Positions 31,874 through 37,284 of a stretch of 37,390 bases of DNA are shown here, piece by piece. Both the position numbers and the translations under genes were made by a program. The stretch lies in the IMG/VR virus record IMGVR_UViG_3300027752_000048, positions 1 to 37,390 of that record; one strand, given 5' to 3'. The notes below the pieces were generated by a model that was not told the DNA's origin, searched no databases, and saw only the letters and a program-made list of their open reading frames with translations. Position 1 is the stretch's first letter, and each line of letters opens with the position of its first letter. The stretch is from a virus.

Positions 31874-32009
31874 TCGCCAAAAGCTACATGTCGCCAGGAG
31901 CTACACGTAGTCATCGGTTACATGTCGCCAGGAGCTACATGTCGTCAGATGCTACACGTCGTCAAAAGCTACACGTAGTCAGGTTAGACATGTCGTCATA
32001 AGCTACAGA
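31874..32009. repeat. Array of eight 17-bp direct repeats (iteron-like)
   Basis: Eight units of exactly 17 bp follow one another without gaps, consensus TCGTCARRAGCTACAYG. Positions 1 T, 3 G, 5 C, 6 A and 13-15 ACA are invariant. Units 3 and 7 are the most divergent and both start TAGTCA, so units 1-4 and 5-8 look like two copies of a 68-bp block; units 1, 2 and 4 have C at position 4 while units 5, 6 and 8 have T. Seventeen is not a codon multiple and the units are not palindromes. Flanking DNA on both sides is AT-rich. This is the architecture of an iteron origin or a multi-site operator. Confidence 0.85.
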
Positions 32010-32106
32010 TGGCAATACAAGCGGGAATGACCAGGGGTGATGGATTGCAACCAAACCGACTTGATTCTAGCTTGAGCTATTATCACAATTATTCGCCTAT
32101 ATATAG

Positions 32107-32135
32107 TTGCATTACAATAATGATAGTATTATAGT
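32107..32135 (+). promoter_or_regulatory. Rightward promoter of the cargo block
   Basis: TTGCAT (32107-32112), a 17-bp spacer and TATAGT (32130-32135) lie in very AT-rich DNA about 45 bp upstream of the first rightward gene. The repeat array ends about 100 bp further upstream, so the array stands between this promoter and the leftward late promoter. Confidence 0.5.
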
Positions 32136-32180
32136 GATTACCAGGCGCTGGCCTTTCCAGTGATATTCGAGGTTTTGACA

Positions 32181-32417
32181 ATGAAAAGTATCACAGTACA
32201 TAACGGACTAGTTTCGGACCTGAAACGCTTAGACAGTAGCATAAACGGCAACCCTAGATTCCAGTTTGTAATTGACGGTTATAAAGTAGTAACTGGAGTC
32301 GATTCTATGCATGGCTATTCAATCCAGAACCTGGAAGGCAAGCATTGCCGAGCTGAATTGGGCGTTCATTACGGCCGAACAACATTGAATGCAATTAGGG
32401 AGGCGAAAGCGCAATGA
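32181..32417 (+). CDS. Small conserved hypothetical protein (78 aa)
   Basis: A small beta-rich protein: KSITVHNGLVSDLKRLDSS, GNPRFQFVIDGYKVVTGVDS, HGYSIQNLEGK, YGRTTLNAIREA. The 'GNPR(F/Y)xFxxDGYxxxTGVDSxHGYSI' type of sequence looks like a compact fold family seen on mobile elements, but I cannot give a function. ATG 32181 is chosen because GAGG stands eight bases upstream. It is the first gene after the repeat array and the promoter at 32107, so it is likely expressed early. Its stop overlaps the next ATG. Confidence 0.65.
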   Translation: MKSITVHNGLVSDLKRLDSSINGNPRFQFVIDGYKVVTGVDSMHGYSIQNLEGKHCRAELGVHYGRTTLNAIREAKAQ

Positions 32418-32602
32418 ACATGAAAAATTTATATGATTTCATCGATGATATTATCGACAACAGTGTAAAACCTATAGGCATTCACTATGCTATAGAGTAT
32501 TCGCTAAAATATTGCATGACGCTTTCGACTTATAGCGCGCGCCAACAATTACGACAACACTTATACAATAGACAAGTAAATAGGAATCAAAAAAATGACT
32601 AA
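32414..32602 (+). CDS. Small hypothetical protein (62 aa)
   Basis: A helical protein (NLYDFIDDIIDNSVKPIGIHY...) with a basic, Gln/Asn/Arg-rich C-terminus. I do not recognise it. GGGAGG precedes the ATG, which overlaps the previous stop (ATGA). Its own last codons overlap the start of the 31-residue membrane protein. The tightly packed string of tiny genes is typical of phage early host-takeover blocks. Confidence 0.6.
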   Translation: MNMKNLYDFIDDIIDNSVKPIGIHYAIEYSLKYCMTLSTYSARQQLRQHLYNRQVNRNQKND

Positions 32603-32690
32603 TAAAACATTAGAGATATTAGCAGGTCTTGGGGTTATGATTTTGACTGTATTTTTGGTCGTCATCATGTTTTATGGGGCGACATCATGA
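32595..32690 (+). CDS. Single-TM micro-protein (31 aa)
   Basis: The ATG follows AGGA and opens a 31-residue frame that is almost entirely one membrane helix (LEILAGLGVMILTVFLVVIMFYG) with a short polar N-terminus. It overlaps the previous gene by eight bases and the next by four (ATGA). Coupling on both sides supports expression. The role is unknown; membrane micro-proteins of phages often act in exclusion or lysis control. Confidence 0.55.
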   Translation: MTNKTLEILAGLGVMILTVFLVVIMFYGATS

Positions 32691-32875
32691 TCAGTTACCC
32701 TGAATCCTGGCATAAAGCCGAACAATCGAAATGCGCAAAAGCTACAGACATTAGCTTGCGTTTTATTATCCAGGATTGTCGCGCAGCTTTGGCCGCTAAT
32801 CCTGGCAACCCAAAAGCTGGTCAATATATGGACACTATCCACTATTGTTATCAGGAATTGAAAAAACGCGAATAG
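32687..32875 (+). CDS. Small hypothetical protein with two or three Cys (62 aa)
   Basis: A helical protein beginning ISYPESWHKAEQSKCAKATD and ending YCYQELKKRE. No family recognised. It is the last gene of the first rightward cassette: a strong terminator follows 20 bases after its stop. Confidence 0.6.
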   Translation: MISYPESWHKAEQSKCAKATDISLRFIIQDCRAALAANPGNPKAGQYMDTIHYCYQELKKRE

Positions 32876-32894
32876 TAGTATTCAAGCATTCTAT

Positions 32895-32918
32895 AGCCCG
32901 CCATTGTGCGGGCTTTTT
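32895..32918 (+). terminator. Terminator of the first rightward cassette
   Basis: AGCCCGC, a 6-nt loop, GCGGGCT and five T form a strong rho-independent terminator. It is followed by AGGTAG and a small CGGC/GCCG hairpin. The 15-mer GGGCTTTTTAGGTAG at its end recurs at the terminator at 34023-34043. Confidence 0.85.
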
Positions 32919-32976
32919 AGGTAGCGGCAAGCCGATTGATATTGTTAGACACATCAACCACTAGGAGCACGACAGT

Positions 32977-33102
32977 ATGAGCAATCTACCCGAGCCAACA
33001 CAATCGCAAGGTGATTTATGGGATCGATACTGCGTTTACGTAGCATGCGTACAAGGCAGCGGCGAGCACGTTAAATCTTTCGAGGAGTGGTTAGAATCAT
33101 GA
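32977..33102 (+). CDS. Small acidic protein upstream of the GP88-like gene (41 aa)
   Basis: A 41-residue frame from ATG 32977, after an AGGAG at 32963-32967: SNLPEPTQSQGDLWDRYCVY then ACVQGSGEHVKSFEEWLES. It is acidic with two Cys and ends in an ATGA overlap with the GP88-like gene, suggesting a coupled partner or leader. No family recognised. Confidence 0.55.
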   Translation: MSNLPEPTQSQGDLWDRYCVYVACVQGSGEHVKSFEEWLES

Positions 33103-33980
33103 AAATTCAAACACTGGCAAACATCACGCAAGCTATTGGATCGCAAGACTATAAGAAAGCTATAATGGCAATCGATAGCGCACTAATAGGCGAGCACGGC
33201 GCACACTGGCATCGCGATTTCAAAAAGCTTAAAACCTTCCTATTAGATGATAACAGAGCGCCTCTATTTACTATCATCCGAAAGGAAAGCGGCGAGGGTA
33301 AACTTGGCAAGGGCTTTCTATCGTTTTCAGTGTTGCCCGACATTACATGTCCTGGCGCTGGCGATTGCCTGCAGTATTGCTATTCCTTCAAAGCACATCG
33401 ATATCCTGCAGCATACTCAAGGCGAGCCCAAAACACTGTATTAATGCAAACAAAAGCTGGGCGCGCTCAAATCATTGCCGCCATTGATCACTTGGCATCA
33501 AAGCGTACAGGTAACATCGATTTTCGCTTGTATGTCGATGGCGATTTTAGCAGTGGCGGTGACGTAGCGTTCTGGATGACACTGTTAAAAGAGAATGCAT
33601 GGCTTCAAACCTATGGCTACAGTAAATCCTTTCTTGAGCTACTAGGCTATGACGCGGCGCACAATTGGCCTGCTAATTATCTGTTAAACCTATCAGAAGG
33701 TCACAAGCACAATCAGTCTATTGTGGACCTGGTAAGCGCCCTACCAATTTGTCGCGGTTCTTTCGGCGCGATCCTTACAATTGGAAAGCACAAGCCAACA
33801 CAATGGAAAACAAGCGCCTACCGAAAGGACATTCTAGCGCAACACAAGGCCAAGACTGGACGCAAAGCTTTCGTATGTGGTGGTAGGTGCGGCGCTTGTA
33901 TTACTCGCCAGGGTATTAACATGCATGCATGTGGTGACCGTCAATTTGACAATGTCGACATTATTATCGCGGTCCACTAG
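33099..33980 (+). CDS. GP88-like cysteine-rich phage protein (293 aa)
   Basis: FLSFSVLPDITCPGAGDCLQ with C84, C90 and C94, then YCYSFKAHRYPAAYSRRAQN, resembles the N-terminal signature of the mycobacteriophage Gp88-type family, and the C-terminal CGGRCGACI ... HACGDRQ matches its second Cys cluster. The central region (NIDFRLYVDGDFSSGGDVAF, then SKSFLELLGY) has the strand/helix alternation of a TIM-barrel, so a metal- or Fe-S-binding enzyme, possibly radical-SAM-related, is conceivable. The family's function is unknown to me. ATG 33099 overlaps the 41-aa gene. It is followed by a strong terminator, so the pair forms a self-contained cassette. Confidence 0.65.
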   Translation: MKIQTLANITQAIGSQDYKKAIMAIDSALIGEHGAHWHRDFKKLKTFLLDDNRAPLFTIIRKESGEGKLGKGFLSFSVLPDITCPGAGDCLQYCYSFKAHRYPAAYSRRAQNTVLMQTKAGRAQIIAAIDHLASKRTGNIDFRLYVDGDFSSGGDVAFWMTLLKENAWLQTYGYSKSFLELLGYDAAHNWPANYLLNLSEGHKHNQSIVDLVSALPICRGSFGAILTIGKHKPTQWKTSAYRKDILAQHKAKTGRKAFVCGGRCGACITRQGINMHACGDRQFDNVDIIIAVH

Positions 33981-34022
33981 AAGCGTATACACTGTTTTAA
34001 GTGTACTCAATAGCACTATAGC

Positions 34023-34043
34023 GCCCCTTCACTGGGGCTTTTT
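34023..34043 (+). terminator. Terminator of the GP88 cassette
   Basis: GCCCC, a 6-nt loop, GGGGC and five T form a rho-independent terminator. A second hairpin (TACACT/AGTGTA, 33988-34005) lies just upstream, and a third (AACGGCA/TGCCGTT, about 34056-34073) follows. It shares the 15-mer GGGCTTTTTAGGTAG with the terminator at 32895-32918. Confidence 0.85.
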
Positions 34044-34110
34044 AGGTAGTACCGAACGGCACGGTTTGCCGTTAAATAGGAATCATTAAACAGAATAGGG
34101 GCATATGATC

Positions 34111-34314
34111 ATGATTTTTGATTACTCAAGCAAAAAAGACTTAAAGGCCAATATAGGCAAGCCATTAAAATATCAAGAAACTAGCCTTTTTGGGGCGCAA
34201 TATCTGGATAATGGCACATTGTATGGTTCTAACCGTCCGCATATGACTGGGCATAAACGCGAATTTTTTGCGAATGTCGTAATGAAAAATGGGCTAATTG
34301 AAAAGGTAGGTTAA
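34111..34314 (+). CDS. Small conserved hypothetical protein (67 aa)
   Basis: A compact basic protein: IFDYSSKKDLKANIGKPLKY, then ETSLFGAQYLDNGTLYGSNR and REFFANVVMKNGLIEKVG. The 'FDYSSKKDLK' start and 'NGxLxGxNRPH' segment look like a family of small proteins carried on mobile elements; the function is unknown. ATG 34111 is preferred over 34105 because GGGG lies nine bases upstream rather than three. First gene of the third rightward cassette. Confidence 0.6.
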   Translation: MIFDYSSKKDLKANIGKPLKYQETSLFGAQYLDNGTLYGSNRPHMTGHKREFFANVVMKNGLIEKVG

Positions 34315-34318
34315 AATC

Positions 34319-34450
34319 ATGGATATAAACAAAGAAACTTCTACAGTAAAACTCTCGGCTGCTGACATTATTGTAGACGCAATGCTAGCAGGCAAGATCA
34401 CTAAAACTGAAGCTATTGTACTTCTTAAGGCGATTGGTTTTTCTAAGTAA
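34319..34450 (+). CDS. Small helical protein (43 aa)
   Basis: ATG 34319 lies four bases after the preceding stop. The 43-residue frame DINKETSTVKLSAADIIVDA then MLAGKITKTEAIVLLKAIGF looks like a small two-helix domain. A clear ribosome site is the AGG at 34307-34309. It is tightly spaced in the cassette. No family recognised. Confidence 0.5.
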   Translation: MDINKETSTVKLSAADIIVDAMLAGKITKTEAIVLLKAIGFSK

Positions 34451-34478
34451 ATATTAGACGTTAAAAGGAAAAACAATT

Positions 34479-34637
34479 ATGCAAATCAAAAAAACAATGC
34501 TGCACCTATCAATTGAGATGCAGCAAAAGAACAATTATGTTAGGGCTAGCTACCCTGGCAAGCTATCTGACTGGATTAAATCCACATTAGATGATGAAGT
34601 GGCACGGTTGAAGGCTCAGGTAGTCAATAAGCTGTGA
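34479..34637 (+). CDS. Small hypothetical protein (52 aa)
   Basis: AAAGGA stands about eight bases before ATG 34479. The product QIKKTMLHLSIEMQQKNNYV then RASYPGKLSDWIKSTLDDEV ends in a helix with VARLKAQVVNKL. Its TGA overlaps the GTG start of the next gene (GTGA). Function unknown. Confidence 0.55.
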   Translation: MQIKKTMLHLSIEMQQKNNYVRASYPGKLSDWIKSTLDDEVARLKAQVVNKL

Positions 34638-34867
34638 AAAATTATTTGCTACAGCCCATTTTAGCCCAAATAACAAAGTTACGGGCTAGAATGGGCGACA
34701 ACACATCGCCAGCCGCTGAAATAGTGGCAGGACGTTACGCTAATGGCTCAAAAATCAGGGCCAGCGTACATAATAGGCGTATTTTACGTTTAATAAACTT
34801 AGAAAAACGTGCATCAATTCTATTGACTGAGGATTTTGAGCGATTTATTGCTAAAACTGGATTTTAA
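34634..34867 (+). CDS. Hypothetical basic protein, GTG start (77 aa)
   Basis: The product is basic (KNYLLQPILAQITKLRARMG, then GRYANGSKIRASVHNRRILR) with a short helical end. The start codon is GTG, overlapping the stop of the preceding gene. Its stop overlaps the convergent HNH gene by four bases, with no terminator visible at the junction. A nucleic-acid-binding role is possible from its charge only. Confidence 0.6.
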   Translation: MKNYLLQPILAQITKLRARMGDNTSPAAEIVAGRYANGSKIRASVHNRRILRLINLEKRASILLTEDFERFIAKTGF

Positions 34868-35265
34868 TTATAACTGACTAGATCGGTAGAATTTTCGCGC
34901 ACCATTCGCCTGTATTCCTCCCTATAATGCTTGGCAATTTCTAACCGTATTGGCTTAGTTGTTTTAAAAATGGCGCGTTTCTTTTCGCGTAGTATATCAA
35001 GCCTGCCCTCCCCAAATTCAGCTAATAGCCAATCATTAAAATCTAACGGATTTTCGGTAAATTTTCTGTGGCATCCTGAGCATAAACAACAACAATTTTC
35101 CACGCACCAGCGCGTACTTTTATTGGAACGGCCTACAATGTGACAGCATTCCAGACCCTGCACTAGACCCGCAAACCCTCGATGACAATGTTCACATTGA
35201 TAGCCAGCAGCATGACGAATGCAATCTGAAAACCATTTATCTGCACTATCGCGTTTAATTGCCAT
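34864..35265 (-). CDS. HNH-type zinc-finger endonuclease-like protein (133 aa)
   Basis: The sequence has a treble-clef layout: YQCEHCHRGF, LECCHIVGRSN, CLCSGCHRKFTENPLDFNDW, where the first CxxC and the later CxxC would bind zinc and CCH plus the Asn/His positions form the HNH active site. The C-terminus is basic and helical (AKHYREEYRRMVREN). Related small HNH proteins in phage replication regions resemble NinG-type nucleases. It is the last gene of the leftward replication-accessory operon, one base after the stop of a probable overlapping small gene. Confidence 0.75.
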   Translation of the reverse strand: MAIKRDSADKWFSDCIRHAAGYQCEHCHRGFAGLVQGLECCHIVGRSNKSTRWCVENCCCLCSGCHRKFTENPLDFNDWLLAEFGEGRLDILREKKRAIFKTTKPIRLEIAKHYREEYRRMVRENSTDLVSYN

Positions 35266-35266
35266 T

Positions 35267-35398
35267 TTATGTCCCGTTAGCTAAAAACACCGCTTTAGCA
35301 AATCCTTGAGGGGCTGCACTGCGAATATTAGCACGTTCAGGACCAGGGGATTGATTTTGATTCTCTCGGCAAATCAGGCAAAACCACTTGTAACTCAC
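35267..35398 (-). CDS. Possible overlapping small two-Cys protein, GTG start (43 aa)
   Basis: A frame from GTG 35398 reads SYKWFCLICRENQNQS then PGPERANIRSAAPQGFAKAV and LANGT before a TAA one base from the HNH start. The CLIC pair, the reasonable composition and the exact fit to the next ATG support coding; the first 62 bases overlap the preceding gene in another frame. No strong ribosome site is seen before the GTG. It fills the otherwise unexplained 71-bp gap. Confidence 0.4.
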   Translation of the reverse strand: MSYKWFCLICRENQNQSPGPERANIRSAAPQGFAKAVFLANGT

Positions 35399-35660
35399 TG
35401 GCTGCCCATTTCTGTAAGCCAGTTACCACTACATCAATATCATTATTATCCATATTTTCCGTAGAATTGAGTGCTGAAACGGCTTGTAAACAGGGTTTGA
35501 ATACATTTTCTTTAAATCCTGCCGCGGTCCAGGTGAAAATAATGGCTTCCCGTTCACTCAATTTTTTCAGTGCTACAGCCTGATCCACGCCTGATTGATT
35601 CAATAAATCCGCCACCATCTCGAACCAACTGTGTAGACTTCCACGTTGTGACTTTGTCAT
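35337..35660 (-). CDS. Conserved replication-region phage protein (107 aa)
   Basis: It opens TKSQRGSLHSWFEMVADLLN, matching a family of short phage proteins that begin MTKxQRxxLHxWFxxxAxxLN and occur beside replication or Holliday-junction genes; the middle (FTWTAAGFKENVFKPCLQAV) and the DIDVVVTGLQKW segment fit the same family. The precise function is not known to me. Its ATG overlaps the stop of the 52-aa gene (ATGA). Confidence 0.65.
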   Translation of the reverse strand: MTKSQRGSLHSWFEMVADLLNQSGVDQAVALKKLSEREAIIFTWTAAGFKENVFKPCLQAVSALNSTENMDNNDIDVVVTGLQKWAASELQVVLPDLPRESKSIPWS

Positions 35661-35815
35661 ACACGCCTCCAGTTTATCCGTACATGGCTCTTAATTAACC
35701 CCTCCCAATCTGATGGGGCAGAGTTTAAAATCGCGCTAGTGCGCTCCCTGACGTTTTTACGCCCTTTTAAGGCTAATATCTGGGCCGCATAATGTCTAGG
35801 CCGTTTATTCACCAT
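35657..35815 (-). CDS. Small RPRHYA-type phage protein (52 aa)
   Basis: The frame VNKRPRHYAAQILALKGRKN then VRERTSAILNSAPSDWEGLI and KSHVRINWRRV is basic and helical. 'KRPRHYAxQIxAL ... H(V)' is a pattern of short phage proteins in replication operons; the role is unknown. It overlaps the preceding gene by seven bases and the following one by four. Confidence 0.65.
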   Translation of the reverse strand: MVNKRPRHYAAQILALKGRKNVRERTSAILNSAPSDWEGLIKSHVRINWRRV

Positions 35816-36060
35816 TTTTTGCTTAACCACTTCTTGGCAGGTGTTTTATATATATATCGAGTCACTGTGCCTTGCGCAGAATTATTCTCAATTTTAGTCA
35901 ATAAATTACGTTCGCACATATCTCGAAGCAATCCAGTTGTGTCCGATGCGTTAATTCCAATTAAGCTGCTAGCCGTTGCCGCTGAAAATGGACTTTTTGA
36001 CTGACAGCATTCGCTCTCCAAAATTTTAGCGATTCTTTTTTCTCGACGCTCACAAGTCAT
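35809..36060 (-). CDS. Winged-helix-like small protein (83 aa)
   Basis: The product (REKRIAKILESECCQSKSPF, then ATASSLIGINASDTTGLLRD, then NLLTKIENNSAQGTVTRYIY) follows the helix-helix-recognition helix-beta wing pattern of a winged helix-turn-helix. It could be a transcriptional regulator or a replication adaptor. Its ATG overlaps the stop of the preceding gene (ATGA). No specific family can be named. Confidence 0.6.
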   Translation of the reverse strand: MTCERREKRIAKILESECCQSKSPFSAATASSLIGINASDTTGLLRDMCERNLLTKIENNSAQGTVTRYIYKTPAKKWLSKKW

Positions 36061-36428
36061 GTGTACCGCACCCCGTTTTCAAAACATTGCCCATATTTCT
36101 CAATAAAATGTTTACGCATTTCAATATCGCCTATGAAATTGTGGCTAAGGTCGTCCAGGCTAGTCATGTCACGGGTTGCCAGAGTTGCGCTCTGCTTTTT
36201 TTCAGGCGAAAAAGGTGATTTACCGCCATTTTGTTGCGCTCTTGATAGCCAACTATTACAAAATTGACCCATTTTAGTTTTACGCTTGGCAGGATTGGCA
36301 TCACACCAGCCAGCCATTGCATTTAACTCTTGATAAACGTCAACATTCGGATATAAAGACTGCCACTTGAGTATCTGCGCAGTATCAGGCTCCCAATAAC
36401 TTCCGTCCTTTCTGATTATTGCTGTCAT
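36057..36428 (-). CDS. Putative replication accessory protein, DnaT/replisome-C-terminal-like (123 aa)
   Basis: Residues 1-65 (KDGSYWEPDTAQILKWQSLY, NVDVYQELNAMAGWCDANPA, KRKTKMGQFCNSWLSRAQ) match a module often found at the C-terminus of phage replication initiator/DnaT-like proteins, 'LYPxVDVxxELxxMxxWxxANPxKRKTxxGxxxFxxxWLxR'. The remainder is variable and charged. Here the module stands alone without an initiator domain. GGAG precedes the ATG. It is the first gene of the leftward block at 36.4 kb. Confidence 0.65.
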   Translation of the reverse strand: MTAIIRKDGSYWEPDTAQILKWQSLYPNVDVYQELNAMAGWCDANPAKRKTKMGQFCNSWLSRAQQNGGKSPFSPEKKQSATLATRDMTSLDDLSHNFIGDIEMRKHFIEKYGQCFENGVRYT

Positions 36429-36690
36429 TTAATTCTCCACAGTTCGTCTAATGAGGGCTATTGTTGCCCTATAGTATAATTCGCTTAGTCCAATATCATC
36501 CAGTAATCAGCAACCATTTTAAGCTGGTAAGACTCGCCCCATACTACTGGCAACAATCCGCTGTTTATCCCGCCCTCATAGGTCGGATGATAATTCTGGC
36601 TTTATTACGCGGCTGCACCATGAGACAGCACTGTTTAAACAGGCGTGACTGTGGCGAGAATGAACAGTAAGAGAGGTAAAAACTATCAGA
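36429..36690. other. Gene-free segment upstream of the leftward replication block
   Basis: No convincing gene. On the minus strand TATACT (plus 36473-36478) could be a -10 for the gene starting at 36428, but I see no good -35; an AGGGC/GCCCT hairpin (36454-36470) would stand at the very 5' end of that mRNA. The stretch 36500-36660 seems more GC-rich than its surroundings and holds two overlapping opposite open frames without good starts: rightward (LAPYYWQQSAVYPALIGRMI) and leftward (NSGLLPVVWGESYQLKMVAD). Their meaning is unclear; a gene remnant or a structured RNA are both possible. Confidence 0.4.
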
Positions 36691-36721
36691 CTTGCAATGT
36701 TGATAGTCTTAGGTGTAAAAT
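36682..36721 (+). promoter_or_regulatory. Promoter and operator-like palindrome of the small RNA
   Basis: TTGCAA (36692-36697), an 18-bp spacer and TAAAAT (36716-36721) form a rightward sigma70-type promoter. Arms ACTATCA (36682-36688) and TGATAGT (36701-36707) are perfect inverted repeats whose centre coincides exactly with the centre of TTGCAA. A repressor bound there would cover the -35 box. Confidence 0.55.
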
Positions 36722-36821
36722 CTATCTCACTGGTCTTGCTCGCTGTTGGACTATAAGCCAGTTTTTGATCCTAAGTCAAATGCTAGCGACTAAGCCCCTT
36801 AATTGGGGCTTTTTTATTGCT
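36718..36821. repeat. Terminal overlap, copy 2 (identical to 1-104)
   Basis: Exact copy of bases 1-104, after which the sequence diverges from that following base 104. It marks the left border of the variable locus and contains the small RNA body and terminator. The upstream promoter and operator exist only here because the window starts inside the repeat. Confidence 0.9.
36728..36817 (+). ncRNA. Putative phage small RNA of about 90 nt
   Basis: Transcription from the promoter at 36692-36721 would start near 36728 and end at the terminator (36791-36815, AAGCCCC/GGGGCTT plus T-run). Between them there is no reading frame with a ribosome site, but there are short complementary segments, for example CTGG near the start with CCAG about 25 nt on, and GGACT with AGTC. 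The RNA is convergent to whichever cargo gene occupies the variable locus. It is invariant between the two alleles. Confidence 0.5.
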
Positions 36822-36822
36822 G

Positions 36823-37284
36823 TTATTTTGGTGCTGTGTACTCCATCAAAAGTTTAAATTTTACAACAGGTATTTCATAGAGCTGCTCTGCCCTGTCACT
36901 TTCCCTCTCCTTTGTTTTGCGCGTCTGCTCAACAACATTATAGCCTTCTCGCAGCTTGCACCACATCAAGCCTGTATCTTTCCAAAGCACTATCAAAACG
37001 GGAGGTATCTTCATATAATTGCCCCACTTTATTAGTTTGTCGATTTTGATTTTACTAATTGTCAAAGCATCGTACCGACCTATTGAAGTAGTGGGCCTGT
37101 GCCTGAATTCTACGATAGCTGCGACAACTTGCAAATTGTTAATCTGCTCGGAAAAAATAAAATCGAAAGGTGAGTATTCATCCCGCATATTAATTGCAGT
37201 TAGATTAAAATAACTGCTTATGCAATAAGAAACGTCTTGCTCTATTTTTTTTGCTGCATCAAAGTCACGATTATTGTTAATCAT
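36823..37284 (-). CDS. PD-(D/E)xK-like nuclease candidate, variable locus allele B (153 aa)
   Basis: The order FDFIFSEQ ... VVAAIVEFRHRP ... KIDKLIKWGN followed by IPPVLIVLWKD is that of a restriction-endonuclease-like fold: Asp in FDFIF, Glu in VEFRHR two residues before an Arg in place of the usual Lys, and a helix plus hydrophobic strand after it. This is suggestive only. The ATG overlaps the TGA of the allele-B HTH_39 gene (ATGA), and the TAA is two bases from the 104-bp anchor, so this gene exactly replaces the two genes of allele A. It may be a defence, anti-competitor or DNA-processing function. Confidence 0.55.
   Translation of the reverse strand: MINNNRDFDAAKKIEQDVSYCISSYFNLTAINMRDEYSPFDFIFSEQINNLQVVAAIVEFRHRPTTSIGRYDALTISKIKIDKLIKWGNYMKIPPVLIVLWKDTGLMWCKLREGYNVVEQTRKTKERESDRAEQLYEIPVVKFKLLMEYTAPK

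Noticed and set aside
31713-32001. Rightward open frames across the repeat array as proteins
   Set aside because: They have no ribosome sites, their sequence merely reflects the 17-bp repeats, and the period is not a multiple of three.
31874-32009. CRISPR array
   Set aside because: The 17-bp units are contiguous with no unique spacers, and no cas genes are present.
32880-32887. Fourth copy of the ATTCAAGC loop motif before a terminator
   Set aside because: It lacks a matching stem, is far from the capsid leader and an 8-mer is expected by chance in a window of this size.
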